20,412 nt of DNA from a virus. Shown in pieces: positions 8,885 to 16,257 of the stretch. Below the pieces are notes generated by a model, which worked only from the letters and a program-made list of their open reading frames with translations, had not been told where the DNA came from and made no database searches. The translations under genes were made by a program, and so were the position numbers. The stretch is from IMG/VR virus record IMGVR_UViG_3300002835_010349, positions 1 to 20,412 of that record; one strand, written 5' to 3'. Positions within the stretch are counted from its first letter, which is position 1, and each line of letters opens with the position of its first letter.

Positions 8885-8893
8885 AGTATATCA
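8885..8893 (-). promoter_or_regulatory. Extended -10 promoter TGATATACT before nrdJ
   Basis: The minus strand reads TGA-TATACT, placing the start site near 8878 and giving a leader of about 55 bases before the ATG at 8823. The leader begins with a small inverted repeat (CTTTG/CAAAG, 8861-8877). No -35 hexamer is visible. The match is one base weaker than the other TGnTATAAT boxes. Confidence 0.5.
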
Positions 8894-8953
8894 TAAGTTT
8901 AAAATAAAAAAATACGCATAAACTATAAACTAAATCTTTACTTTATGGTTAGG

Positions 8954-8974
8954 TACTTTTATAAAACAAAAGTA
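8954..8974 (-). terminator. Possible weak terminator hairpin after the dehydrogenase gene
   Basis: A 7-base inverted repeat (TACTTTT / AAAAGTA) with a 7-base loop begins 8 bases after the stop codon of the dehydrogenase gene. The stem is AT-rich and no clear U-run follows on the minus strand. It marks the end of the modification cassette at best, and termination is uncertain. Confidence 0.3.
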
Positions 8975-8981
8975 TACTATA

Positions 8982-9650
8982 TCATCCAAATTTACTACTA
9001 TTAATATGGCACATCTCTATTTGATTAATGTTTAGATGTTTTGGTAAAGATCCAACCCAATAAATTGCCTGGGCTAAATCTTCTGCAGATAAAGCATACT
9101 CTCTTTTTTGTTCTTGAGTATCAATTGTAGCAGGGCAAATTTCAGTTATCTTTATATTGTACTCTGGAAACTCTAACCTCATTGTATCTATCAATCCCCG
9201 CTCACCACGTTTAGCATTGGTATAGTTTCCTCCACCACGATAAGGAATTTTTCCACCAAATGATGTTACAAAAATAATAGTTGGAGATTCTGATTTTTGC
9301 ATACATGGTACAAATAGTTGAGATAGATACATCGGGCCAGTTACATTTATATCGTAGGCCACTCTAAAGTTTTCTGGGGTCTCATTAATTATTTTTGTAG
9401 GACCAGCGCCACCACCAGCATTGTTAACTAACAGGTCAAGGGTTATGTCCTTATATTTTTCAAAGAATACCCTTATTGCCTTAGAGTCTGTAATATCTAA
9501 CTGATATACTTCAACATTTTCAGAAATTAATTGTGAAACTTTTGATAAATTTCTAGATACTGCTATAACTTTATATCCATTTTCAGATAAAAATTTTACA
9601 GTTGCATAACCAACACCTTTACTGGCCCCAGTAACTATTGCTGTTTTCAC
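8982..9650 (-). CDS. Short-chain dehydrogenase/reductase (SDR), NAD(P)-dependent
   Basis: A 222-residue classical SDR. The cofactor motif TGASKGVG is at residues 7-14, NNAG at 76-79, catalytic Ser130 (VTSFGG), and Tyr143 with Lys147 (YTNAK). The Ser-Tyr spacing of 13 is canonical. The fold is single-domain and cytoplasmic. Overall it resembles small NADP-dependent hydroxy-acid or serine dehydrogenases of the YdfG kind, but the substrate cannot be read. The start is GTG at 9650, eight bases after the preceding stop and with no clear Shine-Dalgarno, so it is probably coupled to the oxygenase gene upstream. As the last gene of the cassette it might oxidise or reduce a product made by the hydroxylases (inference). 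Confidence 0.9.
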   Translation of the reverse strand: MKTAIVTGASKGVGYATVKFLSENGYKVIAVSRNLSKVSQLISENVEVYQLDITDSKAIRVFFEKYKDITLDLLVNNAGGGAGPTKIINETPENFRVAYDINVTGPMYLSQLFVPCMQKSESPTIIFVTSFGGKIPYRGGGNYTNAKRGERGLIDTMRLEFPEYNIKITEICPATIDTQEQKREYALSAEDLAQAIYWVGSLPKHLNINQIEMCHINSSKFG

Positions 9651-9658
9651 TTTATTTA

Positions 9659-10354
9659 TTAAGAACTTTTTCGCATTTGCATATTATTATGTATCCAGTG
9701 TCCAGGAATCATATATTTAAATTTATTTTTTACTAAATGTGCGGTATGGTAATAGGGAGCAGCAGATGGAAAAATAATTATACTTCCTGCTTTAGGTTTT
9801 ACAGCAAAATCAATTGAATTATTTTTTAATGCTATATCATAATCTAGGTCTGGAGATGGTTGCATACCAACTTCTTTATATTCAGATAAAGTAAATGATA
9901 CCTCTCCACCATCAAAATCATCATTTAAATAAATATTAAATGAATATCTTAAAGTTATATCTCCATCGTTTTGATCAAAATGAGAACCCATGCCAACTCC
10001 AGCATTATATTTTTTTATGTTAAAAACAGGAAATAAGTTTGGTTCATCTGAGTCACCCATTGCAGCACCGTAGTCTTTACAAACTTCGTAAAAAGATTCA
10101 AATATTGTATTATAAACAAAAAGCATTTTAGACTTATATGGCTCTTTCATATTTTGTATTTGATTTAAGTCATATGTTTTTGTAAATCCATATATAAAAT
10201 TTTTATCATTTGATGCAGTCCAATCTAGCCATGAAGAAACTCCGTCAGACTTTTCCATTTCATCTAACTCATCAATTGTTTTCATTAGATTATCAAAATC
10301 TTTAATGCAGTCTTCATAGTAGTAAACTTTTTGTTCTAAAATTTGTTTTTTCAT
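9659..10354 (-). CDS. 2-Oxoglutarate/Fe(II)-dependent dioxygenase, prolyl-4-hydroxylase-like fold
   Basis: A 231-residue protein with the iron facial triad of the double-stranded beta-helix oxygenases: His125-x-Asp127 (SHFDQND) and a distal His203 (YYHTAH). The conserved 'YLNDDFDGGEVSF' strand lies between them (142-154), and KPKAG is followed by IIIFPS before the distal histidine. Where most relatives use Arg to bind 2-oxoglutarate, a Lys (213, FKYMIPGHW) sits at the expected place. The enzyme would couple oxidative decarboxylation of 2-oxoglutarate to hydroxylation of a protein or small-molecule substrate. AAGGAG precedes the ATG, and the gene lies 16 bases after the previous oxygenase. The N-terminal 60 residues differ from the neighbours, suggesting a different substrate. 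Confidence 0.87.
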   Translation of the reverse strand: MKKQILEQKVYYYEDCIKDFDNLMKTIDELDEMEKSDGVSSWLDWTASNDKNFIYGFTKTYDLNQIQNMKEPYKSKMLFVYNTIFESFYEVCKDYGAAMGDSDEPNLFPVFNIKKYNAGVGMGSHFDQNDGDITLRYSFNIYLNDDFDGGEVSFTLSEYKEVGMQPSPDLDYDIALKNNSIDFAVKPKAGSIIIFPSAAPYYHTAHLVKNKFKYMIPGHWIHNNMQMRKSS

Positions 10355-10370
10355 TTTTTACAAGTTCTCC

Positions 10371-11030
10371 TTAGTATCTATTTTTCTCATAATGACCTAT
10401 TTCTTTTACAAAACCAACAAGAACATACCTTATTGGCCCTTCAGCAACATGCTTTACTCCGTGCTCATATTTTTCATTACCTGGGAAAACTAACATCTCT
10501 CCTGGCTTAGGCCTTAACTCTAAGTTTAAGTTTTTAAAAAAAAGTTCTCCTTCATTATAGTCATCGTTAAGATATAGTATGGTTGCATATTGAATAGATG
10601 GATCAGTGCGTTGATCGGTATGGGATTTTAATTCAACTCCTGGTTGCATTCTTTGAATAGTAGCAAAACCACTTAAATGCAGGTTTGGGTCAGACTGAAC
10701 AACTAAATTATTAAATTTTTCATACATAGGGTGGTACTCACTATAGCCTGAAATATTTAGATTTTTATCAGCCCAATTTTGAGTAATTTCAAATTTTCCT
10801 TCAGCAACAAGATTTTCAACATCATCTCTACCAAATTTTTCCATACAAAATTTTGGCAAGTTTGATAGATATTCTACTTCCCAATCTGCTTGAGATGCTT
10901 CATTAATTTTACTCCAAATAAAGTCTGTTTCTTGTTTTGATAAAATATTTTTAACTAGTAACACTTCATCTGTAATTTCTTCAAACTCATAATTATTTTT
11001 TACTAATTGTTTTTTAAAATTTTCAATCAT
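10371..11030 (-). CDS. 2-Oxoglutarate/Fe(II)-dependent dioxygenase, P4H-like
   Basis: A 219-residue oxygenase with an intact triad: His137-x-Asp139 (SHTDQ), His190 (YEHGV) and Arg201 (IRYVL) for 2-oxoglutarate. The strand 'ILYLNDDYNEGELFF' (151-165) and 'KPGEMLVFPG' (175-184) are typical of the P4Hc superfamily. The start codon lies within the end of the preceding oxygenase gene (8-base overlap) with GAAGAGG just upstream, so translation is coupled. The N-terminal half (about 100 residues) is variable and may set the substrate, which cannot be named. Confidence 0.9.
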   Translation of the reverse strand: MIENFKKQLVKNNYEFEEITDEVLLVKNILSKQETDFIWSKINEASQADWEVEYLSNLPKFCMEKFGRDDVENLVAEGKFEITQNWADKNLNISGYSEYHPMYEKFNNLVVQSDPNLHLSGFATIQRMQPGVELKSHTDQRTDPSIQYATILYLNDDYNEGELFFKNLNLELRPKPGEMLVFPGNEKYEHGVKHVAEGPIRYVLVGFVKEIGHYEKNRY

Positions 11031-11778
11031 TGAAAACCTCTTCAGGTTTATATTTGTTTCCGTTCATATCTATTTTCCAGCCTTGCTTAAGTAATTCTTG
11101 CCACTCTTCTTTTTCAATTTTTTGAGCATCTCTAATTTTTTGCATTTCTTCTGCCCAAGCGTCTCTTGTTTCTTGTGAATAAGCAGATTCTTCTCTATCA
11201 TCCCAAAAAGATCCTATTGTATATCTAATACCTTTAGTAATTAAAGATACTTCATGCATATTGTTAAATCCCCCATCAAAAACAGCAAGCAATCCTGTTT
11301 TTGGTACTATAGATATATCTTGATCTGGAAAGTTTAATACTCCACCTTCAAAATCTGTATTTAAATATAAAAATCCAGCATATCTGCTTCTTGCAAATGG
11401 TCCAGTATTTCCATGCTCATCTGTATTATCTGAATGAATTCTAGCGTATGCCCCTGGTTCCCATTTTTGAGTATGATATCCAATTTTAACAATTGCTGAC
11501 GGATCAAGATCATGCACTGTTGCAATAGCATTAGAAATTCCTTTTTCAATATCAGAAAAAATTGTTGGACTTAGTCCAATATCAATAACTTCTTTATCAT
11601 TGTCCAATGGCAACACTGAAGAATATGATTCATAAAATGATATTGGCATCCAAGAAATACTTCCAACTTCTGCATGTTTATCTAAAACTTTTACAATTTT
11701 TGCAGCAGTGTCCTCATTTATAAAATTTTCATAAACAATAATATCCTTAGTTATTCTTTTTTTATTTTCTAAATTCAT
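11023..11778 (-). CDS. 2-Oxoglutarate/Fe(II)-dependent dioxygenase, P4H-like, with charged C-terminal tail
   Basis: A 251-residue oxygenase: His115-x-Asp117 (RIHSDN), His175 (NMHEV) and Arg185 (GIRYTIGSFW). The segment 'GFLYLNTDFEGGVLNFP' (135-151) carries the usual metal-site strand, with Thr in place of the first Asp of NDD. After the catalytic core a helical, Glu/Lys-rich tail (about 193-251) is unique among the six oxygenases here. The gene overlaps its upstream neighbour by ATGA and its downstream neighbour by 8 bases, so the three are one translationally coupled block. The substrate is unknown. Confidence 0.9.
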   Translation of the reverse strand: MNLENKKRITKDIIVYENFINEDTAAKIVKVLDKHAEVGSISWMPISFYESYSSVLPLDNDKEVIDIGLSPTIFSDIEKGISNAIATVHDLDPSAIVKIGYHTQKWEPGAYARIHSDNTDEHGNTGPFARSRYAGFLYLNTDFEGGVLNFPDQDISIVPKTGLLAVFDGGFNNMHEVSLITKGIRYTIGSFWDDREESAYSQETRDAWAEEMQKIRDAQKIEKEEWQELLKQGWKIDMNGNKYKPEEVFND

Positions 11779-12455
11779 GGTTTTTTATCACCTGTATGCT
11801 CTGTTATTTCCCAAAAAAATGGACAGGTATATCTAATGCCACTTTTTATCTCTGTTACTCCATGGATATATTGCATATCTCCTGGGAAAAAATAAGCAGC
11901 GCCCTTTTTGGGTTTAAACTTAACTCCTTGATTTGGAAAATATAATTCTCCACCTTCATAGTCATCATTTAAATAAAATAAACTTGAAAGATCGTAGTTT
12001 GGAAAATCGTTTGGCTCTCCAGCATCTGGACCTTCATGCAATTCTTTATCTGCATGAGGCATCTGTAGGTGACCTGGTAACCACCTTACAATTGTTGTTC
12101 CTGTTGGCTTAACTTTTACTTTATAAAAATCTTCAACAATTGGTTGTAATTTTTGAAATAGTCCAGCGATAACTGGTGCAATTGTTGGATCATTTTTATC
12201 TAAACTTGGTGTGGTTGCAACTCTGTCTTTCCAAAAATCAGAATCATATACAACTGTTCCATTTTCATTTACATGGCTTTGTGTTACATCCCAGATAGTG
12301 ATAGATTTTGCTGCCTTTTCTAAAAAAGTAATTTCTTCTTGAGTCATAAAATTTTCTAACTCAACAATCATTTCTTTACCATTACCAAAAAATCCTGAAG
12401 GGGTTATTGACCTTGTTCTTTTAACAACTGTTGGGGTATTGTCTATTTTATTCAT
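11775..12455 (-). CDS. 2-Oxoglutarate/Fe(II)-dependent dioxygenase, P4H-like; leaderless start
   Basis: A 226-residue oxygenase with His134-x-Asp136 (PHADKE), His198 (YIHGV) and Arg208 (IRYTCPFFW). 'LFYLNDDYEGGELYFP' (159-174) and 'KPKKGAAYFFPGD' (181-193) complete the core. It is the first gene of a four-oxygenase run. The ATG is six bases past a TGGTATAAT box and has no Shine-Dalgarno sequence, which predicts a leaderless mRNA starting at the ATG. The next gene begins inside its stop codon (ATGA). It is the most canonical P4Hc-like member of the group, but the substrate is not known. Confidence 0.91.
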   Translation of the reverse strand: MNKIDNTPTVVKRTRSITPSGFFGNGKEMIVELENFMTQEEITFLEKAAKSITIWDVTQSHVNENGTVVYDSDFWKDRVATTPSLDKNDPTIAPVIAGLFQKLQPIVEDFYKVKVKPTGTTIVRWLPGHLQMPHADKELHEGPDAGEPNDFPNYDLSSLFYLNDDYEGGELYFPNQGVKFKPKKGAAYFFPGDMQYIHGVTEIKSGIRYTCPFFWEITEHTGDKKP

Positions 12456-12461
12456 ATTAAG

Positions 12462-12470
12462 ATTATACCA
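12462..12470 (-). promoter_or_regulatory. Extended -10 promoter TGGTATAAT, leaderless start for the 12455 gene
   Basis: The minus strand reads TGG-TATAAT, CTTAAT, ATG. The A of the ATG is seven bases past the hexamer, exactly where transcription should begin. It would drive the four oxygenases and the dehydrogenase as one unit independent of the genes upstream. Confidence 0.72.
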
Positions 12471-12513
12471 GAAATATTTTATTTAAATAATAGTTAGTTT
12501 TGTTAATATTTCT
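12470..12513. repeat. 9-base inverted repeat next to the leaderless promoter
   Basis: AGAAATATT (12470-12478) and AATATTTCT (12505-12513) are perfect reverse complements separated by 26 bases. They fill the gap between the end of the 12512 gene and the promoter at 12462-12470. The site could be an operator flanking the promoter or part of an AT-rich terminator. In AT-rich DNA a chance match is also possible. Confidence 0.35.
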
Positions 12514-13231
12514 ATGCCTGTTGCTGCTTTGTATTATCAACTACGCTTAATCTTAAAGTTTTTACCTCGTGACTTCCACGAGACTCTCCTTTTTCATTTA
12601 CGGCATCTCTATACCAATCTGTCCACTTTCCAGATTGATTTATTATTTGTGATGCTGCGCCATAAGATTGGTTTGCTTCATTTCTTTTATTGTCTGGATC
12701 CTGATATTCATTTATTTCAATAGTAGATTCATTTAAAGCACTTAAAGATATTGGAATAATTGTGGCTAATGGAGTTCCAGCCTTTATTAATATTTCTTTA
12801 TTTGCTGACCTTGCTTTAATTGCTAGTGGAAGTGGATTATCCAGAAATGAAGTACTTATTATAGAAGACATTGTCTCAAAGTCATCATTGAAATAGTTAA
12901 CTGGATTAATAGTAAACATGCTTACATTTTGCTCTGTTCTAAAAACTAATCCAGTGTTAAAACTTACACTTCCTTGGCCTCTTCCAGTATAACAAATGTC
13001 CTGACCTTGTAAAAGTTCAATATTGCTTCCAGTTTGATCACTAATACCATTCCAGATGAAACTTATATCTTTTGAACAAGACAAATTCCATCCAACTACA
13101 TTTGCCTGAGTTACTGGAAAACACCTATATGCATGATTTTCTGAAGTTGTACCCATCCAATCTCTTTTTACAGACATTGGTTGAATCTGCATAGTTGACC
13201 AAGGCATTTGTTCAACTGAAATATTAAACAT
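12512..13231 (-). CDS. Phage protein of unknown function (possibly DUF6065-like), second copy of a paralogous pair
   Basis: A 239-residue soluble protein, no signal peptide. The pattern 'CFPVTQANVVGWNL' (37-50), 'DISFIWNG' (55-62), 'SFNTGLVF' (90-97) and 'KAGTPLATIIPISLS' (150-164) resembles a beta-rich family common in aquatic phages. From memory this may be DUF6065, but I could not check. It shares the same ordered landmarks with the 13907-14695 product (GW.L/GY.L, .P.N.F, AGTP..x.P), so the two are probably distant paralogs. Each follows one of the two most similar oxygenase genes. The ATG overlaps the upstream stop by one base (TAATG), so translation is coupled. The catalytic role, if any, is unknown; a partner or substrate-presenting role is a guess. 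Confidence 0.8.
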   Translation of the reverse strand: MFNISVEQMPWSTMQIQPMSVKRDWMGTTSENHAYRCFPVTQANVVGWNLSCSKDISFIWNGISDQTGSNIELLQGQDICYTGRGQGSVSFNTGLVFRTEQNVSMFTINPVNYFNDDFETMSSIISTSFLDNPLPLAIKARSANKEILIKAGTPLATIIPISLSALNESTIEINEYQDPDNKRNEANQSYGAASQIINQSGKWTDWYRDAVNEKGESRGSHEVKTLRLSVVDNTKQQQA

Positions 13232-13896
13232 TATTCATTAGCCCACTTTGGATCATACATATCTGGAGTATGAAATTTTTTGCTGTAATCTAACATAGTA
13301 ACAATAGAATATTTTGTTCCAGAATGTACTGGCATTGCTCTATGTGGGTACATAAAGTTTGATGGAAATATAAATAAGTCTCCAGCATCTGGTTTAACAT
13401 TTAAACCTTGCAGCCTAAAAAATAATTCTCCACCCTCATAGTCATCGTTTACATATGCAACAAGTGAAACGGTACAGTTATAAGAGTATCCATGATCATG
13501 GTGCTCCTGAAAATGCTGTCCTGGACCATATTTAATAAAATTAAATGCTTCCCAATACTTTAAGTTATAAATATTAAACTGTTTGCAATAATCTTGTACT
13601 GCTGGATTTTGAGCATCATAAACATCTTGCCATAATGCTTGAAGATTTAAAGATACCTGACTTGTGTCATTTTCAATATCAGTTTTTTTAAATTTAAAAT
13701 CATTACAATCTCTATAGTTTGGCATTAACTCTTGATAGCCAACGTATGCTGGAAGCCAACTATACCCTTTGTCTTCGCTACCAACTGGTTCAAGATTATC
13801 CTCAAGCCTATTGATAACATCAAATTCTTTTTTAATTACCCCTTTATAACATACTATGCCATTACCAAGGTTAACTTTATCTGTCCATGTTTGCAT
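13231..13896 (-). CDS. 2-Oxoglutarate/Fe(II)-dependent dioxygenase, P4H-like, 'NCTVS' subtype (copy b)
   Basis: A 221-residue oxygenase from the ATG at 13896, which has AAAGGGG six bases upstream. A longer reading from 13956 would overlap the previous gene by 50 bases and lacks a ribosome binding site. The metal site is His132-x-Asp134 (EHHDHG) with distal His185 (YPHRAMPV). The 2-oxoglutarate residue is Lys195 (SGTKYSIV) instead of the usual Arg. It is a close paralog of the 14697-15425 product: both share 'EAFNFxKY', 'YNCTVS', 'NDDYEGG', 'PSN.xY.HA/R' and 'SGTKY'. A ten-base gap follows the upstream unknown-protein gene, and the second unknown-protein gene overlaps it by one base. It is probably a hydroxylase acting on a protein or sugar. 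Confidence 0.9.
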   Translation of the reverse strand: MQTWTDKVNLGNGIVCYKGVIKKEFDVINRLEDNLEPVGSEDKGYSWLPAYVGYQELMPNYRDCNDFKFKKTDIENDTSQVSLNLQALWQDVYDAQNPAVQDYCKQFNIYNLKYWEAFNFIKYGPGQHFQEHHDHGYSYNCTVSLVAYVNDDYEGGELFFRLQGLNVKPDAGDLFIFPSNFMYPHRAMPVHSGTKYSIVTMLDYSKKFHTPDMYDPKWANE

Positions 13897-13906
13897 TTTT
13901 TCCCCT

Positions 13907-14695
13907 TTATTTATATTCTCTTTTAGACCATACTTTATTTTTATAAACACCACCATCTGGCTTACGATAAAAACTCATGTTGTCTATAAGTTTATCATAC
14001 ATCTGTCTTTGGTCTAGACTTTCTATTTTTTGCTCCCAGTTTTCTCTTTTAAAAGGAAGAACCTGTAAGTAGGGTGTTCCCGCTGGCAAAGTTCCTTCCC
14101 AACCTTCTGCAATAAAAAATGGAAATGTTCCAAGTATATGAACCTTGTCAGAATCAACTACTCCAGTTGTATTTAAAAATGGCAGATCAAATCTGTTCAT
14201 TGGAGTCATAAATAATGCACTGTATCCTTCTGGTAGTTCTAGACCCCAATCTGGATACCAGGCGAAATGATCTTTATAAAATCCCCTTGGATGCTCAAAT
14301 TGTGGCATTGCCTGTCTTTTACCACAAAAATCTTTATAATTTGGATCAGATATTTTAACATCAATTATTCCTTTTTCATTTTTAAAAAATGTAAGATCGC
14401 ATGGAGTTTTTAAAACATATCCTGTTGAAAATGCATCTAAAATTGCTGGACATGCTTTCCATGTTGGAATTTTTCCATAATCATCTACAGTTCCTTCTTT
14501 TGGAAAAGGACAAATTTCTTTTGATGCTTTATAGTATTCACCATTTGGCATCTTAGCAAATCTATCTGCATCCTTGTACCAATCTGGAATTACCTTTTGT
14601 GTTGGAGATGGTGCAGAAAAACTTTCTTCATTTGATAATGGCCTGTATGGCTTAAATATAATTATATTTTTAGATATATTAGAGTCTTCAGACAA
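13907..14695 (-). CDS. Phage protein of unknown function, first copy of a paralogous pair (TTG start)
   Basis: A 262-residue soluble protein. Landmarks are 'VIPDWYKDADRF' (35-46), 'KACPAILDAFSTGYVLKTP' (80-98), 'WGLELPEGYSALFMTPMNRF' (150-169), 'LPFLNTTGVVDSD' (171-183) and 'AGTPYLQVLPFKRENW' (205-220). This is a widespread aquatic-phage family without a known role, and it also appears distantly related to the 12512-13231 protein. The TTG start follows the upstream stop by one base, with AGGA about 12 bases upstream inside that gene, suggesting coupling at reduced strength. The consistent pairing with an oxygenase gene suggests the two proteins work together (inference). Confidence 0.82.
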   Translation of the reverse strand: MSEDSNISKNIIIFKPYRPLSNEESFSAPSPTQKVIPDWYKDADRFAKMPNGEYYKASKEICPFPKEGTVDDYGKIPTWKACPAILDAFSTGYVLKTPCDLTFFKNEKGIIDVKISDPNYKDFCGKRQAMPQFEHPRGFYKDHFAWYPDWGLELPEGYSALFMTPMNRFDLPFLNTTGVVDSDKVHILGTFPFFIAEGWEGTLPAGTPYLQVLPFKRENWEQKIESLDQRQMYDKLIDNMSFYRKPDGGVYKNKVWSKREYK

Positions 14696-14696
14696 C

Positions 14697-15425
14697 TTAT
14701 TTATGTCCTAACTCATTAATATCTGTCATTACCACTACACAATATTTTGTTCCTGATTTTATTGGCAACGATGCATGTTCATAAATATAATTTGATGGAC
14801 AAAGAACTATATCTCCAACTTTGGGTTTATAAACAAGGTTATCCATTCTTGGAAACTTTAAGTCTCCACCTTCGTAATCATCATTTATATATACTACTGC
14901 AGAAACTGTACAGTTGTAAACTGGGCCATGATCTGCATGAATATTAAAGTGAGATCCTTCTCCTTCATATTTAACAAAATTAAATGCTTCATAATATACA
15001 ACATTTATTCCCCAATATGAAGCATAATCATCTACACAGTATTTTAATTTTTCATATATTTCTTGATGAAGATCCAATAGTTCTGCATTATCAGCATCTC
15101 TTGATCCAAGATTTTCTTGTTTATATTTAAAATCAACACAGTCTCTTGCTTTTTTAATTGGAGTTTCAGAGTTTGTTACTTTTGCTTCTGACCAATTATA
15201 TTTTTTATTTTTACTTAAATTTGACTCAAGAGTATTTATATACCTTTTAGAGTCTTCTAAAGAAAATGTATTTTTATAAACATTAACACCTAAAGCCAAG
15301 TTTTCAACTACTATGCCATCTTTTAATGACTTTGAGTTAAGTCTATTGCTTGATGTTTCTGATCTATCTTTTGTAAACCAAACATTTGAGTTTTCATCAT
15401 ACTGGGTTTGTTCTTTATAGTTCAT
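14697..15425 (-). CDS. 2-Oxoglutarate/Fe(II)-dependent dioxygenase, P4H-like, 'NCTVS' subtype (copy a)
   Basis: A 242-residue oxygenase with His163-x-Asp165 (NIHADHG), distal His217 (YEHASLP) and Lys227 (SGTKYCVV) where Arg is usual. 'NCTVSAVVYINDDYEGGDL' lies at 171-189. It is the closest paralog of the 13231-13896 enzyme, but has about 30 extra N-terminal residues. AAAGGAG stands 6 bases before the ATG, and the gap to the glycosyltransferase gene is 19 bases. Lys in place of the 2-oxoglutarate Arg occurs in lysyl- and prolyl-hydroxylase-type members of the superfamily, so an active enzyme is likely. The substrate cannot be assigned. Confidence 0.9.
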   Translation of the reverse strand: MNYKEQTQYDENSNVWFTKDRSETSSNRLNSKSLKDGIVVENLALGVNVYKNTFSLEDSKRYINTLESNLSKNKKYNWSEAKVTNSETPIKKARDCVDFKYKQENLGSRDADNAELLDLHQEIYEKLKYCVDDYASYWGINVVYYEAFNFVKYEGEGSHFNIHADHGPVYNCTVSAVVYINDDYEGGDLKFPRMDNLVYKPKVGDIVLCPSNYIYEHASLPIKSGTKYCVVVMTDINELGHK

Positions 15426-15444
15426 TTTTTCTCCTTTTATGTGG

Positions 15445-16221
15445 CTAGTATAATTCTACAGGAATATATTTTTTAGTTAAATGTCCAATTAAGGTATTTT
15501 CTTGCGGAGTAGAGTCCATTTTAGGAATTTCTAAACTATGCATCAACCAAGATGAGTTAAACAAAGATATAGCAATGCTATTAGCCATTAGACCTTTTGT
15601 ATATTCAAAAATAAATGGGTTTAAAAAATCACGAGTATGTGAATATCTTATTGGATGAAAAATACGCTCTTCTTTAACAAAATGCATTAAATTATTCTTT
15701 GAGATTATATCTGTTAATAATACTGGACCATACTTAATTTGATCTCCTTTAGTTGCAGTTGGCATACAAACAAAATTATTAATTAAGTCATCTAAAATTT
15801 CATCATTATTTATGTATAAGATATCATTATTAATTCTTATTGGTCCTTTTGCTGGATGAGGAGTGTCTACAAAAAATCCAAATAAATATGGTTCTGGATC
15901 TGGCCAGGTATCAGTTAAACAAACCATATCGGAGTCAGTCCATATAAGGTCTGTTTTTTTCAACATATGAAGTCTAAATAAATCAGCAAACTGTTGATGT
16001 CCACCACCACATAAAGGATCATCAAACTTTGTTAGAAATATATCCTTTTCTAACATAATTTCATTTGCATCTTTTTTAATTGCACCATTTGGAACTTTAA
16101 TAGACATGTCATACAGATATATGTATAGTTCATGCCCATGGTATAGATATGAATTCCAAGAAATTTGCTGCAGTAGGGTAGGTTCATTTCCAAACCATAA
16201 AGTACCAAACTTTAACCCCAT
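15445..16221 (-). CDS. DXD glycosyltransferase, GT32-like
   Basis: A 258-residue probable glycosyltransferase. The key segment 'FADLFRLHMLKKTDLIWTDSDMV' region (78-100) matches the donor-binding part of the GT32/OCH1-like 'sugar-binding DXD' group. Asp96 and Asp98 are the metal- and nucleotide-sugar-binding acids. The N-terminal strand 'FGTLWFGNEP' (5-14) and 'HGHELYIYLYDM' (28-39) fit the GT-A nucleotide-binding half. There is no signal peptide or membrane helix, so it acts in the cytoplasm. It opens the modification cassette, has its own promoter with an AGGGG ribosome binding site, and directly precedes the oxygenases. Plausible targets are a phage tail protein or a hydroxylated residue on it (inference). 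Confidence 0.82.
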   Translation of the reverse strand: MGLKFGTLWFGNEPTLLQQISWNSYLYHGHELYIYLYDMSIKVPNGAIKKDANEIMLEKDIFLTKFDDPLCGGGHQQFADLFRLHMLKKTDLIWTDSDMVCLTDTWPDPEPYLFGFFVDTPHPAKGPIRINNDILYINNDEILDDLINNFVCMPTATKGDQIKYGPVLLTDIISKNNLMHFVKEERIFHPIRYSHTRDFLNPFIFEYTKGLMANSIAISLFNSSWLMHSLEIPKMDSTPQENTLIGHLTKKYIPVELY

Positions 16222-16248
16222 TATTTATACCCCTATCAGATTTAATTA

Positions 16249-16257
16249 ATTATAGCA
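16249..16257 (-). promoter_or_regulatory. Extended -10 promoter TGCTATAAT before the glycosyltransferase
   Basis: The minus strand reads TGC-TATAAT, then 27 bases containing AGGGG, then ATG at 16221. The start site is near 16242, giving a leader of about 20 bases. It lies in the 72-base gap after the S74 fragment and would drive the whole modification cassette. No -35 box is seen. Confidence 0.7.

Noticed and set aside
13897-13956. Longer N-terminus for the 13231 oxygenase (start at 13956)
   Set aside because: It would overlap the preceding gene by 50 bases, has no ribosome binding site and adds a Lys-rich segment absent from its paralog; the ATG at 13896 has AAAGGGG.
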